Positions 9,440-16,422 are shown, counted from the stretch's first letter. The stretch: DNA of 34,824 bases from Methanoperedens sp049303315 (GCA_049303315.1 JBAQMZ010000008.1:1-34824), one strand, 5' to 3'. Numbers and translations are program-made. The notes: a model not told the origin generated them from the letters alone.

Positions 9440-10678
9440 TCATGTCAAACCTGAAGATCTCAACAATATATAGGCACCTATCATAATGAGTAATATTCCA
9501 CCTCCACCAACGTATTTCATTCTCTTTTCAGATACCCCAAGTTCGAGGGTGACATCTTTTTTAATTGTAGTCAAAGACGTGAACACTAATCCTGCCAGTA
9601 CAAGAATTACTCCCATTATCTGATTCAATGGTATAGGTGAAGGCGGTATAGGCATTATTTGAGTTTGTGTTGGAATTGATGTACTTGCTATATTCAAGGA
9701 TATTATTCCCTTCTTTGATACACCATTTGCGATTAAAATAATGGTTCCGCTATGGCTGCCTGGACTCAGACCCGCAGTATTGACGTTAATAGTCACAGTG
9801 CCCAAATTAGTCCCACTTGGTGGGTCCAATGTTATCCAAGGCTGATCATCGCTGACGCCCCATGTGAGGGTTCCACCCCCGTTATTTGATATTGTGAATA
9901 CCTGAGATGATGATTCCCCGGCATTCATGGTGCCAAAGTCGAAGGAGAAAGGGTCTTGGGATACTGACAGGACTGGTGTAGAGGTCGGCGTGCCCACTGT
10001 CACGGTTGTCGGGGCTGCAGTCACGCTCAGCGTCGCTGGTATATTTGCAGTCAGGGTCGTGCTTGCAGTTGTGTACCCAGTCTTGGTTGCTGCTGCAGTT
10101 ATTGTGCCTGCCGTCGCGGCATTAACGCTTATCACAACTTTGCCTGAACCGTCGGTTGTTCCCGTTCCTGTTGAACTACCGGTCAAAGTAACTGTTGCGC
10201 CGCTCACTGCCGTTCCACCGCTTGTCACTGTGAAGGTGGCAGAGGTCGGTGTGCCCACTGTCACGGTTGTCGGAGTTGCGGCCACGCTCAGTGTTGGTTG
10301 TGGATTTACATTCACGAACAATTGGACGGGTATGCACCCTGATAGATCTGCTTGTGCAAATATTGTGCCTGGCGTTGCGGCATTAACGCTTATCACAACA
10401 TTGCCTGAGCTATCGGTTGTCCCCGTTCCTGTTGCAGCACCGCTCAACGTAACTGTCGCACCGCTCGCCGCCGTTCCACCGCTTGTCACTGTGAAGGTCA
10501 CAGAGGTCGGTGTGCCCACTGTCACGGTTGTCGGGGTTGATGACATAATCAATGGTGCGGGCAAAAAAGTGCTACAACCTGCACTGCTACTGCCTGCGAA
10601 TACCACCGCCACAAACATACCTATCACAAGGACACGCACCGCTAGCATACATATTGCCAATCCACCCATATTTTTCAT
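9440..10678 (-). CDS. Secreted, membrane-anchored BIG/BACON repeat surface protein
   Basis: Probably a cell-surface protein of 412 aa. The N-terminal ~33 residues form a signal peptide (hydrophobic LAICMLAVRVLVIGMFVAVV, then small residues before GCSTF). Two complete and one truncated Ig-like bacterial repeat (TPTTVTVGTPTS..., ~87-aa period, VSGATVTLTG type) follow. After them comes a BACON/abnormal-spindle-like domain (FDFGTMNAGESSSQVFTISNNGGGTLTW) and then two C-terminal hydrophobic helices, about residues 345-367 and 385-405. The start is ATG 10678 with AGGTG 6-7 nt upstream; a GTG at 10685 overlaps that ribosome-binding site. The third repeat is cut short after VTVGTPTS and fused to the BACON domain, suggesting internal deletion. 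It is the only gene inside the smc 3'-end insert and is read against smc. Confidence 0.85.
   Translation of the reverse strand: MKNMGGLAICMLAVRVLVIGMFVAVVFAGSSSAGCSTFLPAPLIMSSTPTTVTVGTPTSVTFTVTSGGTAASGATVTLSGAATGTGTTDSSGNVVISVNAATPGTIFAQADLSGCIPVQLFVNVNPQPTLSVAATPTTVTVGTPTSATFTVTSGGTAVSGATVTLTGSSTGTGTTDGSGKVVISVNAATAGTITAAATKTGYTTASTTLTANIPATLSVTAAPTTVTVGTPTSTPVLSVSQDPFSFDFGTMNAGESSSQVFTISNNGGGTLTWGVSDDQPWITLDPPSGTNLGTVTINVNTAGLSPGSHSGTIILIANGVSKKGIISLNIASTSIPTQTQIMPIPPSPIPLNQIMGVILVLAGLVFTSLTTIKKDVTLELGVSEKRMKYVGGGGILLIMIGAYILLRSSGLT
9978..10545. repeat. Tandem ~261-bp coding repeats in the surface protein gene
   Basis: A near-identical block beginning GAGGTCGG(C/T)GTGCCCACTG recurs at about 9980, 10242 and 10503, a spacing of 261-262 bp or 87 codons. 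A second shared block (CCACCGCTTGTCACTGTGAA) appears at 10216 and 10477. DNA identity looks higher than the protein would require, suggesting recent duplication or gene conversion between units. Confidence 0.8.
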
Positions 10679-10815
10679 ACTATTCACCTGTATTTTTCCG
10701 AGATATTTTTTTGCAAATCTTTTTAACGCACCAAGTCACCCTGATAATTGTTCACATGCTCATAATATATATTCTTTGCTATATTTTCAGATTAAATGTC
10801 AATACGTTTGCACAA

Positions 10816-10896
10816 ATCGAGGCTGCGAAACGTACGATAGACGTTGCAATGCAGGAGAACAATATTTCAAGTATTACAGGGATAAAGTTGAATTAA
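10816..10896 (+). pseudogene. Detached copy of the smc 3' end
   Basis: In frame this encodes IEAAKRTIDVAMQENNISS and the rest of the SMC C terminus, then TAA. It matches the end of smc (9275-9355) at the protein level except for two changes (Leu-Gly to Ile-Asp). Upstream of 10816 there is no resemblance to smc. It has no plausible start of its own. The open frame reaching back to 10552 runs antisense through the surface protein and is not a gene. Codon differences from the functional copy are mostly silent, as expected if the fragment came from a diverged but functional smc gene. Confidence 0.8.
10849..10892 (+). repeat. Right copy of 44-bp direct repeat (att-like)
   Basis: Identical to 9308-9351. 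It is followed at once by a stop codon and a hairpin/T-run terminator, so the DNA to its right looks like the original smc flank. Together with the left copy it delimits a 1,541-bp insert. Confidence 0.8.
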
Positions 10897-10927
10897 GACA
10901 GGGGAACTGTCAGGACTCTTTTTTTTT
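10897..10927 (+). terminator. Terminator after the distal smc 3' end
   Basis: GACAG and CTGTC (10897-10901, 10907-10911) form a short stem with a GGGAA loop. Seven bases later there is a run of nine T (10919-10927). It starts one base after the TAA of the detached smc end. The T run overlaps the Lys-rich C-terminal codons of the convergent gene at 10910. Confidence 0.7.
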
Positions 10928-11278
10928 CCGTTTCTTTAATATTACATGCCACTCATAGAAGAATAATACCAATCCCAAAAGCGCTATCAGTTCAAACATT
11001 TCATAAGTTGTATAATCCGGAGCATCTTTCTCAAGACCTTCAAGAAATTCATGGATAAGCATGAAAAGTCCTGCAATGAAAATGAATATGCTGCTCCTGA
11101 AAAAACTTTTCTGTTGTGCAATAATTTCGCCGGCGTTCGCTTCTTTTTTTAAGGATTTCCATGTCAGAGCTATTTGAATGCCAAGATAAATCATTACCAG
11201 GGTAAGTGTTGCGATAGCACCTTCAATAATTTTATATAGAGTATAATCATTAATTATACTTCCGAGCAATCTATCCAT
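10910..11278 (-). CDS. Membrane protein, three predicted helices
   Basis: This 122-aa protein is not recognised. Hydrophobic helices lie at about residues 19-39 (IEGAIATLTLVMIYLGIQIA), 61-78 (SSIFIFIAGLFMLIHEFL) and 93-113 (FELIALLGLVLFFYEWHVIL). The loop between the first two is charged, and the tail is very basic (KKRKKKES). It begins 24 nt after the methyltransferase gene on the same strand and is likely co-transcribed with it. No Shine-Dalgarno sequence is evident. Its 3' end overlaps the terminator of the distal smc end, as expected of originally convergent genes. Confidence 0.65.
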   Translation of the reverse strand: MDRLLGSIINDYTLYKIIEGAIATLTLVMIYLGIQIALTWKSLKKEANAGEIIAQQKSFFRSSIFIFIAGLFMLIHEFLEGLEKDAPDYTTYEMFELIALLGLVLFFYEWHVILKKRKKKES

Positions 11279-11302
11279 GAGAAACGGTTAAGTTTTATTC
11301 GT

Positions 11303-11908
11303 TTATAATAATTTCGATATGAGTTTCTTTACCCGTTTCGCAGGAATGAACATGGATACCTCCTGCCGGTATCTCGTGTATTCGTCCCCGAAAATGGAAA
11401 CAAGTCTTCTTTCCTCGATGTACGCCCCTATTATCAGGTAAATAAAAACAAGCAGCTCTGCGATTAAATCAAGCTGTGTCATCTCCATTTTTGTAATCAG
11501 GAGAAGCATACCCGATGCATAAAGCGGGTGGCGGACTATCCCGTAGGCGCCGTTTGTTATCAGGATGGGGTTTTCATGCCTTTGTTTTATTCCTGTGAAA
11601 CCGAAGATATCGGTCTGGTATGAGGCATACGCAAATATTCCCAGGGCAAGCACCCTTGCCAGGATAATTAAAGGATATGCCCAGTGGGGAATGCTATAAA
11701 CAGGCGGGGTCGAACCGGAATATTCTAACCATATAAGGAAAGCGGGAGCAAATGCGGGAATGCTGATGAGCATGTATATAATCCTGTAGAACCGAAACCT
11801 TTCACCGAGCAGCCTTTGGGCTTTGTTTTTGATATAATCGGCGGCAAGAACGCTGTGGATGATGACGAAAATCAGGAAATACAATATAAAGTTTAAAATG
11901 ATATTCAT
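11303..11908 (-). CDS. Isoprenylcysteine/phospholipid-type membrane methyltransferase
   Basis: A 201-aa integral membrane protein with about five hydrophobic segments. It carries the signature of the ICMT/PEMT membrane methyltransferase superfamily: GAYGIVRHPLYASGMLLL at about residues 122-139, followed by EERRLVSIFGDEYTRYRQ near the C terminus. The RHP and the E-E-R region form the S-adenosylmethionine-binding site in this superfamily. The substrate cannot be told from sequence and could be a lipid or a membrane protein. The start is ATG 11908 with an AGGGTG ribosome-binding site close upstream. The gene is divergent from the desulforedoxin gene. Confidence 0.75.
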   Translation of the reverse strand: MNIILNFILYFLIFVIIHSVLAADYIKNKAQRLLGERFRFYRIIYMLISIPAFAPAFLIWLEYSGSTPPVYSIPHWAYPLIILARVLALGIFAYASYQTDIFGFTGIKQRHENPILITNGAYGIVRHPLYASGMLLLITKMEMTQLDLIAELLVFIYLIIGAYIEERRLVSIFGDEYTRYRQEVSMFIPAKRVKKLISKLL

Positions 11909-11991
11909 TTTGCACCCTTTTATCTGTTATGGTAATTTTAGGACTAAGGATTATATATCTTGCTCAATAAGTATTACAAGGAGGTTAAATC

Positions 11992-12114
11992 ATGGGCGTA
12001 GAAAAAGCTGGCGAGAAGTACAGGTGCAATATTTGCGGGAATGAGGTAGTTGTAACCAAAGCTGGCGGAGGAACTCTTGTCTGCTGCGGTGAGGATATGC
12101 AATTAATCGAATAG
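11992..12114 (+). CDS. Desulforedoxin-type Fe(Cys)4 protein
   Basis: This 40-aa protein matches the N-terminal (desulforedoxin) domain of desulfoferrodoxin. Its iron ligands are Cys12, Cys15, Cys31 and Cys32, in the pattern C-X2-C ... CCGEDM. Such proteins are small rubredoxin-like electron carriers linked to superoxide and oxygen detoxification. The superoxide reductase domain itself is absent. Expression signals are strong: AAGGAGGT at 11978-11985 and an AT-rich box (TTATATAT) near 11951. The superoxide dismutase gene lies just downstream on the opposite strand, which supports an oxidative-stress role. Confidence 0.88.
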   Translation: MGVEKAGEKYRCNICGNEVVVTKAGGGTLVCCGEDMQLIE

Positions 12115-12149
12115 GGCGGCCGCCTGTAATCAGGATTCTTTTTCGCTTT

Positions 12150-12326
12150 TTAACGTGCTGTTATTGGTTTTATGAATTTTCCATTCTGGAAACAATACTG
12201 GCAGTATTCCTTGCTCTTACTTCCAAAAGCGTTTGTCCCGAAATCCTCCGGCCTGTTCATTGGCAAACCACAGCTCTTGCATGAACGTACGGCTTGCCGC
12301 TTAAATGGAATATCCCACTCCACCAT
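12150..12326 (-). CDS. Small zinc-ribbon protein
   Basis: A 58-aa protein of the putative zinc ribbon family. It has CKSCGLPM at residues 16-23, then a DFGTN element (29-33), and then YCQYCFQNGKF (41-51). The four Cys (16, 19, 42, 45) should bind one zinc. Its function is unknown; the domain often stands alone or is fused to other redox or regulatory domains. Its ATG lies 6 nt after the superoxide dismutase stop, with GGTGA at that stop serving as ribosome-binding site, so it is the second gene of a sod operon. Confidence 0.85.
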   Translation of the reverse strand: MVEWDIPFKRQAVRSCKSCGLPMNRPEDFGTNAFGSKSKEYCQYCFQNGKFIKPITAR

Positions 12327-12332
12327 ATTATT

Positions 12333-12923
12333 TCACCCCAGCATGGAATCGAATTTTGGATCGATTGTCCAGTCGATTGCCTTGAAAAATGCCTCTATAT
12401 AATCTGCTTTCTTAAGCCCGTAATCAACCATATATGCGTGTTCGAAGACGTCCATGACCAGCATGGGGCTGGCGCCGCAAAGATGACCCGCATCGTGTTC
12501 ATTTATCCAGGTATTAAAGAGCCGTCCGGCATGAAAGTCATAATATAATATAACCCAGCCGATGCCTCGCATGGCTCCGGTCGCCCTGAAATCCTTTTCC
12601 CAGTTTTCATATGACCCAAAATCAGCTACAATTTTCTTGTATAAATTCGTATTCTTATCAAGGGGTTTTCCGCCTTTTACCATATTCCCGAAATAGAACT
12701 CATGCAATCTCATGCCGTTCCACTCCCATCCGAATCTGCGCTTAAGCTCTGCATATTCAGGACTTGCGGTCTTCCCTTCTTTTGCCATCGCGCCGAGTGC
12801 ATCCGCTACTTTATTTGTATTTGTTACATAGCCCTGGTATAACGTAAAATGGTTTTTCAGCAGCATATCGCTTAACCCTTTCGTTCCCAAGAGGCTTTCG
12901 AAATTCTTTGCTTCGTATGCCAT
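12333..12923 (-). CDS. sod: Superoxide dismutase, Fe/Mn family
   Basis: Converts superoxide to oxygen and hydrogen peroxide in the cytoplasm. The 196-aa protein has the four metal ligands of the family: His25 (KNHFTLYQGYV), His74 (RLHEFYF), Asp158 and His162 (DVFEHAYMVDYG). Like other family members it has a helical hairpin N-terminal domain and an alpha/beta C-terminal domain. Metal preference (Fe, Mn or cambialistic) cannot be decided by eye. The start is ATG 12923; the frame could extend 3 residues upstream, but this ATG gives the usual N terminus. It is followed by the zinc-ribbon gene. Together with the desulforedoxin gene it suggests the organism meets oxygen. Confidence 0.92.
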   Translation of the reverse strand: MAYEAKNFESLLGTKGLSDMLLKNHFTLYQGYVTNTNKVADALGAMAKEGKTASPEYAELKRRFGWEWNGMRLHEFYFGNMVKGGKPLDKNTNLYKKIVADFGSYENWEKDFRATGAMRGIGWVILYYDFHAGRLFNTWINEHDAGHLCGASPMLVMDVFEHAYMVDYGLKKADYIEAFFKAIDWTIDPKFDSMLG

Positions 12924-13026
12924 AATTAACACACCCTATAACATACATTCAACCTTTTCATATTTAATAATATTGCAGTTTGGTGGGTGTAAATTCTTTT
13001 GGTGTTGTTAAATCAAAAAGCAAAAT

Positions 13027-13089
13027 AGCCACCGAGTCACGGAGGTCACAGAGTTATTATTTCTCTGTGTTCTCTGCGCCTCCGTGGCT
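13027..13089. repeat. Long imperfect inverted repeat (CACAGAG type)
   Basis: Left arm AGCCACCGAGTCACGGAGG and right arm ...GCCTCCGTGGCT pair over about 27 nt, with a TTATTATTT loop between CACAGAG and CTCTGTG. It closely resembles the element at 25760-25826, so it belongs to a dispersed hairpin family. It sits between sod and the CxxCxxCC gene and could act as a terminator for neither strand in particular. Confidence 0.7.
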
Positions 13090-13141
13090 AATATTTTTCG
13101 TCAAAAACCAAACTATTTTACAGTCCCGAAGAGTCAAAAGA

Positions 13142-13151
13142 CTTTATATCC
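13142..13151 (+). promoter_or_regulatory. TATA-like box for a probable leaderless gene
   Basis: CTTTATATCC lies about 26 nt before the ATG at 13173, and no Shine-Dalgarno sequence is present. This spacing suits a leaderless transcript starting at or near the ATG. Confidence 0.45.
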
Positions 13152-13172
13152 CTCCCAATACGATGTTTATTC

Positions 13173-13817
13173 ATGGACATCGTTTCTCTCAGGGGAAGAG
13201 TAGAAAGCCTCATCCATGCACATTCGCGGGATTATGTGCCGGATATCCTGAAATCCGGTTTTTCGTGTGAGCGGTGTGGCTGGTGCTGTTGTGAGAATTT
13301 CAGCATCAGGATTACGAAGGATATTTTGCGTCCGTCCAATGCGATTTCGATTTTCCCGGATGATATCAGGCGCATAATGAAAGGAACAGGATTGAAATGG
13401 GATGATGTGGTGCAGCCAGATATTTATTCGTGCTTATCCGACGGTGATAGCATATATGCAATCGGGTGGCTCCTGCGCCGCAACGATGCAAAAGAGTGCA
13501 TTTTTTACAGGGATGGCGCTTGCACGATATACGATTTCCGTCCCATGATTTGCAGGTGCTATCCTTTTTTTATGGGTGAACATGGCATTGATATTATGCA
13601 CTGCGACGGGCTTGGGAATAGAATGGCGAAGGAGAGAGCCGTGGAGATGGCGGTGATGCTGAAGCGGTATGAGATGAAGAAGCTGCGAAGTTACATTAAC
13701 ATTATGGCGCAGCTTGGGGATAAGCTGAGTTTCGCTAACTTACGGATGCTGCCGCGCGGATATGAGGGGGAGGTTTTTGTGTGTGATGGGGAGGGGATAT
13801 CAGTGCGATGGTTATAA
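13173..13817 (+). CDS. CxxCxxCC (YkgJ-type) metal/Fe-S-binding protein
   Basis: This 214-aa protein of the zinc/iron-chelating YkgJ family has CERCGWCCC at residues 32-40. A second cysteine group, CIFYRDGACTIYDFRPMICRCYPF, starts near residue 110. The family is thought to bind an iron-sulfur cluster or metal; its biochemical role is not settled. The C-terminal third is helical without obvious motifs. The start is ATG 13173, giving MDIVSLRG; a TATA-like element ~26 nt upstream suggests a leaderless mRNA. It stands alone, convergent with the PIN/UPF0175 pair, and overlaps the end of the UPF0175 gene by 6 nt. Confidence 0.82.
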   Translation: MDIVSLRGRVESLIHAHSRDYVPDILKSGFSCERCGWCCCENFSIRITKDILRPSNAISIFPDDIRRIMKGTGLKWDDVVQPDIYSCLSDGDSIYAIGWLLRRNDAKECIFYRDGACTIYDFRPMICRCYPFFMGEHGIDIMHCDGLGNRMAKERAVEMAVMLKRYEMKKLRSYINIMAQLGDKLSFANLRMLPRGYEGEVFVCDGEGISVRWL

Positions 13818-14096
13818 ATTCCCTCTCGCATACCCCAACGCTTTTTTAGCATCATCAATATCGATGTTGATTTGAACCTTATACTCTTTTAACAAGTCTA
13901 TATATTCCGATATTGAAAGCTTCGAAATTTTCGCCCCAAGACCGAGACTGACTTTGCCCTGTTTATAAAGCTCAATGGATTTCATTTTCCTGCCTTCATC
14001 AATTAGTTCCCGCAGCATTTCGGATCTGTTTAGACCCATCAATTCTTTCATAAACTTAAGGTCATTTACATGTTCATATCTTACTGATATCGTCAA
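13812..14096 (-). CDS. UPF0175 family antitoxin
   Basis: A 94-aa small DNA-binding-like protein. The N-terminal strand (TISVRYEHVNDL) leads into a ribbon-helix-helix-like segment (RSEMLRELIDEGRK), and the C-terminal part has KQGKVSLGLGAKISKLSISEYIDLL, typical of UPF0175. These proteins pair with PIN-domain DUF3368 toxins. The TTG at 14096 is preferred: GGAGGTG lies 8 nt upstream and the codon overlaps the toxin stop as TTGA. The TTG two codons earlier is only 2 nt from the ribosome-binding site. It is the second gene of the pair, so the toxin is read first. Confidence 0.82.
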   Translation of the reverse strand: MTISVRYEHVNDLKFMKELMGLNRSEMLRELIDEGRKMKSIELYKQGKVSLGLGAKISKLSISEYIDLLKEYKVQINIDIDDAKKALGYARGNL

Positions 14097-14581
14097 GGAC
14101 AATTCACCTCCTGCTTAAAATAATTATATACTTCTTTTGAATATCTTCCATAATCATTCAATTTTTGTAAAAACTCACAAGTTTCTGCGTGTGTTAATAT
14201 GCCTTTTTCAAACATTCGTGTGGTAATGGCTAAAGCATTGATAAAAGGGATCTCAAATAGTTTGCATAATTTAATTAATTCCCCATCGTCAGTCAAAATT
14301 GCCTTCGCATGACATTCATTATACAAAATATAGGCTTCAGCTTCACCTTTATGCATTTTAAATTCTTTTAGAATTTTTGATGTGTTTGATTTTATTGATT
14401 TTACTATGATATGTTTATCTTCAATTTCTTTTTTTAATATTTTTGAATCAAATGTATTACCTTCTGTTATTTCCTTTTCTACCTCTTTAGGAATGGTTAT
14501 TTCTTTAAATTCATTGAGAAATTTACGGAGTATTCCCACTTTTGCGAGAAGAATCAGAGTTGAAGCATTAGAAACTAACAT
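14093..14581 (-). CDS. PIN-domain (DUF3368-type) toxin
   Basis: A 162-aa predicted ribonuclease toxin. PIN proteins cleave RNA using a cluster of acidic residues. The opening strand is LVSNAST, where the first PIN aspartate is Asn5, a replacement often seen in the DUF3368 group. Later acidic positions are retained: Glu80/Glu82 in KGEAEAYI and Asp98-Asp99 in LTDDGE. It is followed by the UPF0175 antitoxin with a 4-nt overlap. Base composition is AT-rich compared with the isoprenoid operon next to it, which fits a mobile accessory module. Whether it is active is unknown because of the Asn5 change. Confidence 0.78.
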   Translation of the reverse strand: MLVSNASTLILLAKVGILRKFLNEFKEITIPKEVEKEITEGNTFDSKILKKEIEDKHIIVKSIKSNTSKILKEFKMHKGEAEAYILYNECHAKAILTDDGELIKLCKLFEIPFINALAITTRMFEKGILTHAETCEFLQKLNDYGRYSKEVYNYFKQEVNCP

Positions 14582-14630
14582 ATTACGTTTGTATACTTTT
14601 GTAATAGCATAAACTTTTCCGCTTTAGACT

Positions 14631-14662
14631 ATTCTTTGCGTCCTTTGCGTTACTGCGGTGAA
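14631..14662. repeat. CTTTGCG-type dispersed motif
   Basis: The string TTCTTTGCGTCCTTTGCGTT followed by ACTGCGGTGA is a member of a motif also present at about 25441, 26594 and 29815. It lies upstream of the mevalonate kinase promoter. Confidence 0.5.
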
Positions 14663-14700
14663 TTATCTAACTTGTCTTGATATCACTCAAAATCAGGCAA

Positions 14701-14712
14701 TCCTTATATTTA
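14701..14712 (+). promoter_or_regulatory. TATA box of the isoprenoid operon
   Basis: CCTTATATTTATCC is a good archaeal BRE/TATA match about 40 nt before the mevalonate kinase ATG at 14746. The predicted transcript start near 14732 leaves a short leader that includes CGGAG. Confidence 0.5.
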
Positions 14713-14745
14713 TCCATCGCATCTGTGGTGCCGGAGAATTATCGA

Positions 14746-15645
14746 ATGACCACTACCTGCTCGGCCCCCGGCAAGATATACCTGTTCGGCGAGCATGCCG
14801 TGGTATATGGCGAGCCGGCTATCGCATGCGCAGTCGAGCTTCGAACCCGCGTTCTTGCAAAGAAATCCAGTGAGATAACCATCTCCTCTGATATCGGTAC
14901 AACAAAACTTGATTTTGATATTCATCCTTATGTCTCCTCAGCCATCCGGAAACTGGGTTCCCCAGACGTCTTTACAGAAATATCCTCGGAAATCCCCGTG
15001 GGCTCGGGACTCGGCTCATCCGCAGCCGTCACCATAGCAACGCTATCAGCCATCAATATCGAATTAGGGCTTGGATATGAAAAAGAAGAACTTGCAAAAA
15101 TGGGACATGAAATTGAAAAGGAAGTGCAGGGAGCCGCAAGCCCCACCGATACATTCGTATCGACATTCGGAGGGGTGGTGGAGATACCTTCGCGAAAGAA
15201 ACTTGATCTCCTTGACTGCGGCATAGTAATCGGCAACACGAATAAAGGTGCATCCCCCAAAAAAACCGCAAAACTCGTTCAGCAGGTCGCCAGGCTCAGG
15301 GAAGAACATCCAGACATCATAAACCCGATAATCAAAACTATCGGTTCATTTGCAGGACAGGGCAAAGTCATGGTTTCCCAAAAAAATTATGCATCCCTTG
15401 GCAAACTGATGAATGTTAACCACGGGCTGCTTGATGCCCTTGGCGTCTGCACAATGGAATTATCCGCCCTTGTTTATGCTGCAAGGAATGCGGGGGCGTA
15501 TGGTGCAAAACTCACCGGCGCAGGCGGAGGCGGCTGTATGGTTGCCCTTTCGGATTCGCCCCGTGAAGTGGCAGAAGCCATAGAAAAAGCAGGCGGGAAA
15601 GCGATAATTACCAGAGCCACTCCTGAGGGGGTAATTCAGGAATGA
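14746..15645 (+). CDS. mvk: Mevalonate kinase
   Basis: Phosphorylates mevalonate with ATP in the pathway to archaeal isoprenoid lipids. This 299-aa GHMP kinase has N-terminal APGKIYLFGEHAVVYGEPA (residues 7-25), the glycine-rich ATP loop PVGSGLGSSAAV (84-95) and the C-terminal KLTGAGGGGCMVAL. The start is ATG 14746, which gives the normal N terminus; a frame opening 23 codons earlier runs through the promoter. It heads the operon, and its TGA overlaps the next gene's ATG (ATGA at 15642-15645). Confidence 0.95.
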   Translation: MTTTCSAPGKIYLFGEHAVVYGEPAIACAVELRTRVLAKKSSEITISSDIGTTKLDFDIHPYVSSAIRKLGSPDVFTEISSEIPVGSGLGSSAAVTIATLSAINIELGLGYEKEELAKMGHEIEKEVQGAASPTDTFVSTFGGVVEIPSRKKLDLLDCGIVIGNTNKGASPKKTAKLVQQVARLREEHPDIINPIIKTIGSFAGQGKVMVSQKNYASLGKLMNVNHGLLDALGVCTMELSALVYAARNAGAYGAKLTGAGGGGCMVALSDSPREVAEAIEKAGGKAIITRATPEGVIQE

Positions 15646-16409
15646 GCCTTGTGATTTTAAAAATCGGGGGAAGCGTGATAACGGACAAGGGTTCGGTATC
15701 AAGCGCCAGGAAAGATGAAATTGACAGGATATCAGGGGAAATTGCGTCGTTTAAATCCGATTCAGATTCAAGCCTGATAATCGTCCACGGGGCAGGGTCT
15801 TTCGGTCATCCGCAGGCTATGAAATACAGGCTTGACGAAAGATTCGATGCAGAAGGCGTGTATTTGACGCACGTTTCGGTCAAAACACTGAATTCGATGG
15901 TAGTGGATTCATTAAACCGCGCGGGCGCCCATGCGCTGCCTGTTCATCCATTGAGCTCATGCCTTCTTGAAAACGGGAAGCTCATTGAATTCCAGCTCAG
16001 CCAGGTAAAATTGATGCTGGAAAGAGGTATAATACCTGTAATTCACGGTGATGTGGTAATGGACAGGATTAAAGGGGCAGCGGTACTTTCAGGCGACAGG
16101 ATAATCCCGTACATCGCGTTAGCTTTGAACGCCACAAAAATCGGAGCGGGAAGCGATGTTGACGGCGTGATGGATGAAAGGGGCATTGTTATAAAAAAAA
16201 TCACGCCCCTTAGCTTTGCCGATATGAAGAAAAATATCAAGGGTTCAACATCAACCGACGTGACAGGCGGAATGCTCGGGAAGGTATCCGAATTAGTGGA
16301 ACTTGCAGGCAAAGGGATAAGCTCGCGAATTTTCAATGCCTCAAGAAAAGGTGTCGTCTTAAGATTTTTATATGGAGAAGATGTAGGGACATTGATAACA
16401 GACAAATGA
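15642..16409 (+). CDS. ipk: Isopentenyl phosphate kinase
   Basis: Converts isopentenyl phosphate to isopentenyl diphosphate (IPP), the last step of the archaeal version of the mevalonate pathway. This 255-aa amino-acid-kinase-fold protein has LKIGGSVITDK at residues 6-16 and IIVHGAGSFGHPQAMKY at about 46-62. His56 is in the place of the family's catalytic histidine. Also present are an IPVIHGDVV strand and a GSDVDGV nucleotide-binding segment. It overlaps mvk by 4 nt and is translationally coupled. Its presence implies that the pathway runs through a decarboxylated monophosphate, but the upstream enzymes are not in this window. Confidence 0.94.
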   Translation: MSLVILKIGGSVITDKGSVSSARKDEIDRISGEIASFKSDSDSSLIIVHGAGSFGHPQAMKYRLDERFDAEGVYLTHVSVKTLNSMVVDSLNRAGAHALPVHPLSSCLLENGKLIEFQLSQVKLMLERGIIPVIHGDVVMDRIKGAAVLSGDRIIPYIALALNATKIGAGSDVDGVMDERGIVIKKITPLSFADMKKNIKGSTSTDVTGGMLGKVSELVELAGKGISSRIFNASRKGVVLRFLYGEDVGTLITDK

Positions 16410-16410
16410 G

Positions 16411-16422
16411 TTATATATAAAA
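16411..16422 (+). promoter_or_regulatory. Possible internal promoter before fni
   Basis: TTATATATAAAAG lies between ipk and fni, about 26-30 nt before the fni ATG (16444). It could drive an extra, near-leaderless transcript. AAAGGT at about 16433 may instead serve as ribosome-binding site on a longer mRNA. Confidence 0.4.

Noticed and set aside
10552..10896. 114-aa plus-strand frame ending in the SMC C-terminal sequence
   Set aside because: Only the last 27 codons resemble SMC. The rest is antisense to the surface gene and its promoter, so it is a duplication remnant and not a gene.
9927..10958. 343-aa plus-strand open frame over the surface protein gene
   Set aside because: It is antisense to the BIG repeats, a Val/Ala/Pro-rich artefact with no ribosome-binding site. 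The minus-strand protein has a signal peptide and recognised domains.
12172..12402. 76-aa plus-strand frame opposite the zinc-ribbon gene
   Set aside because: The minus strand has the Cys-pair motif, ribosome-binding site and operon position; the plus frame has none.
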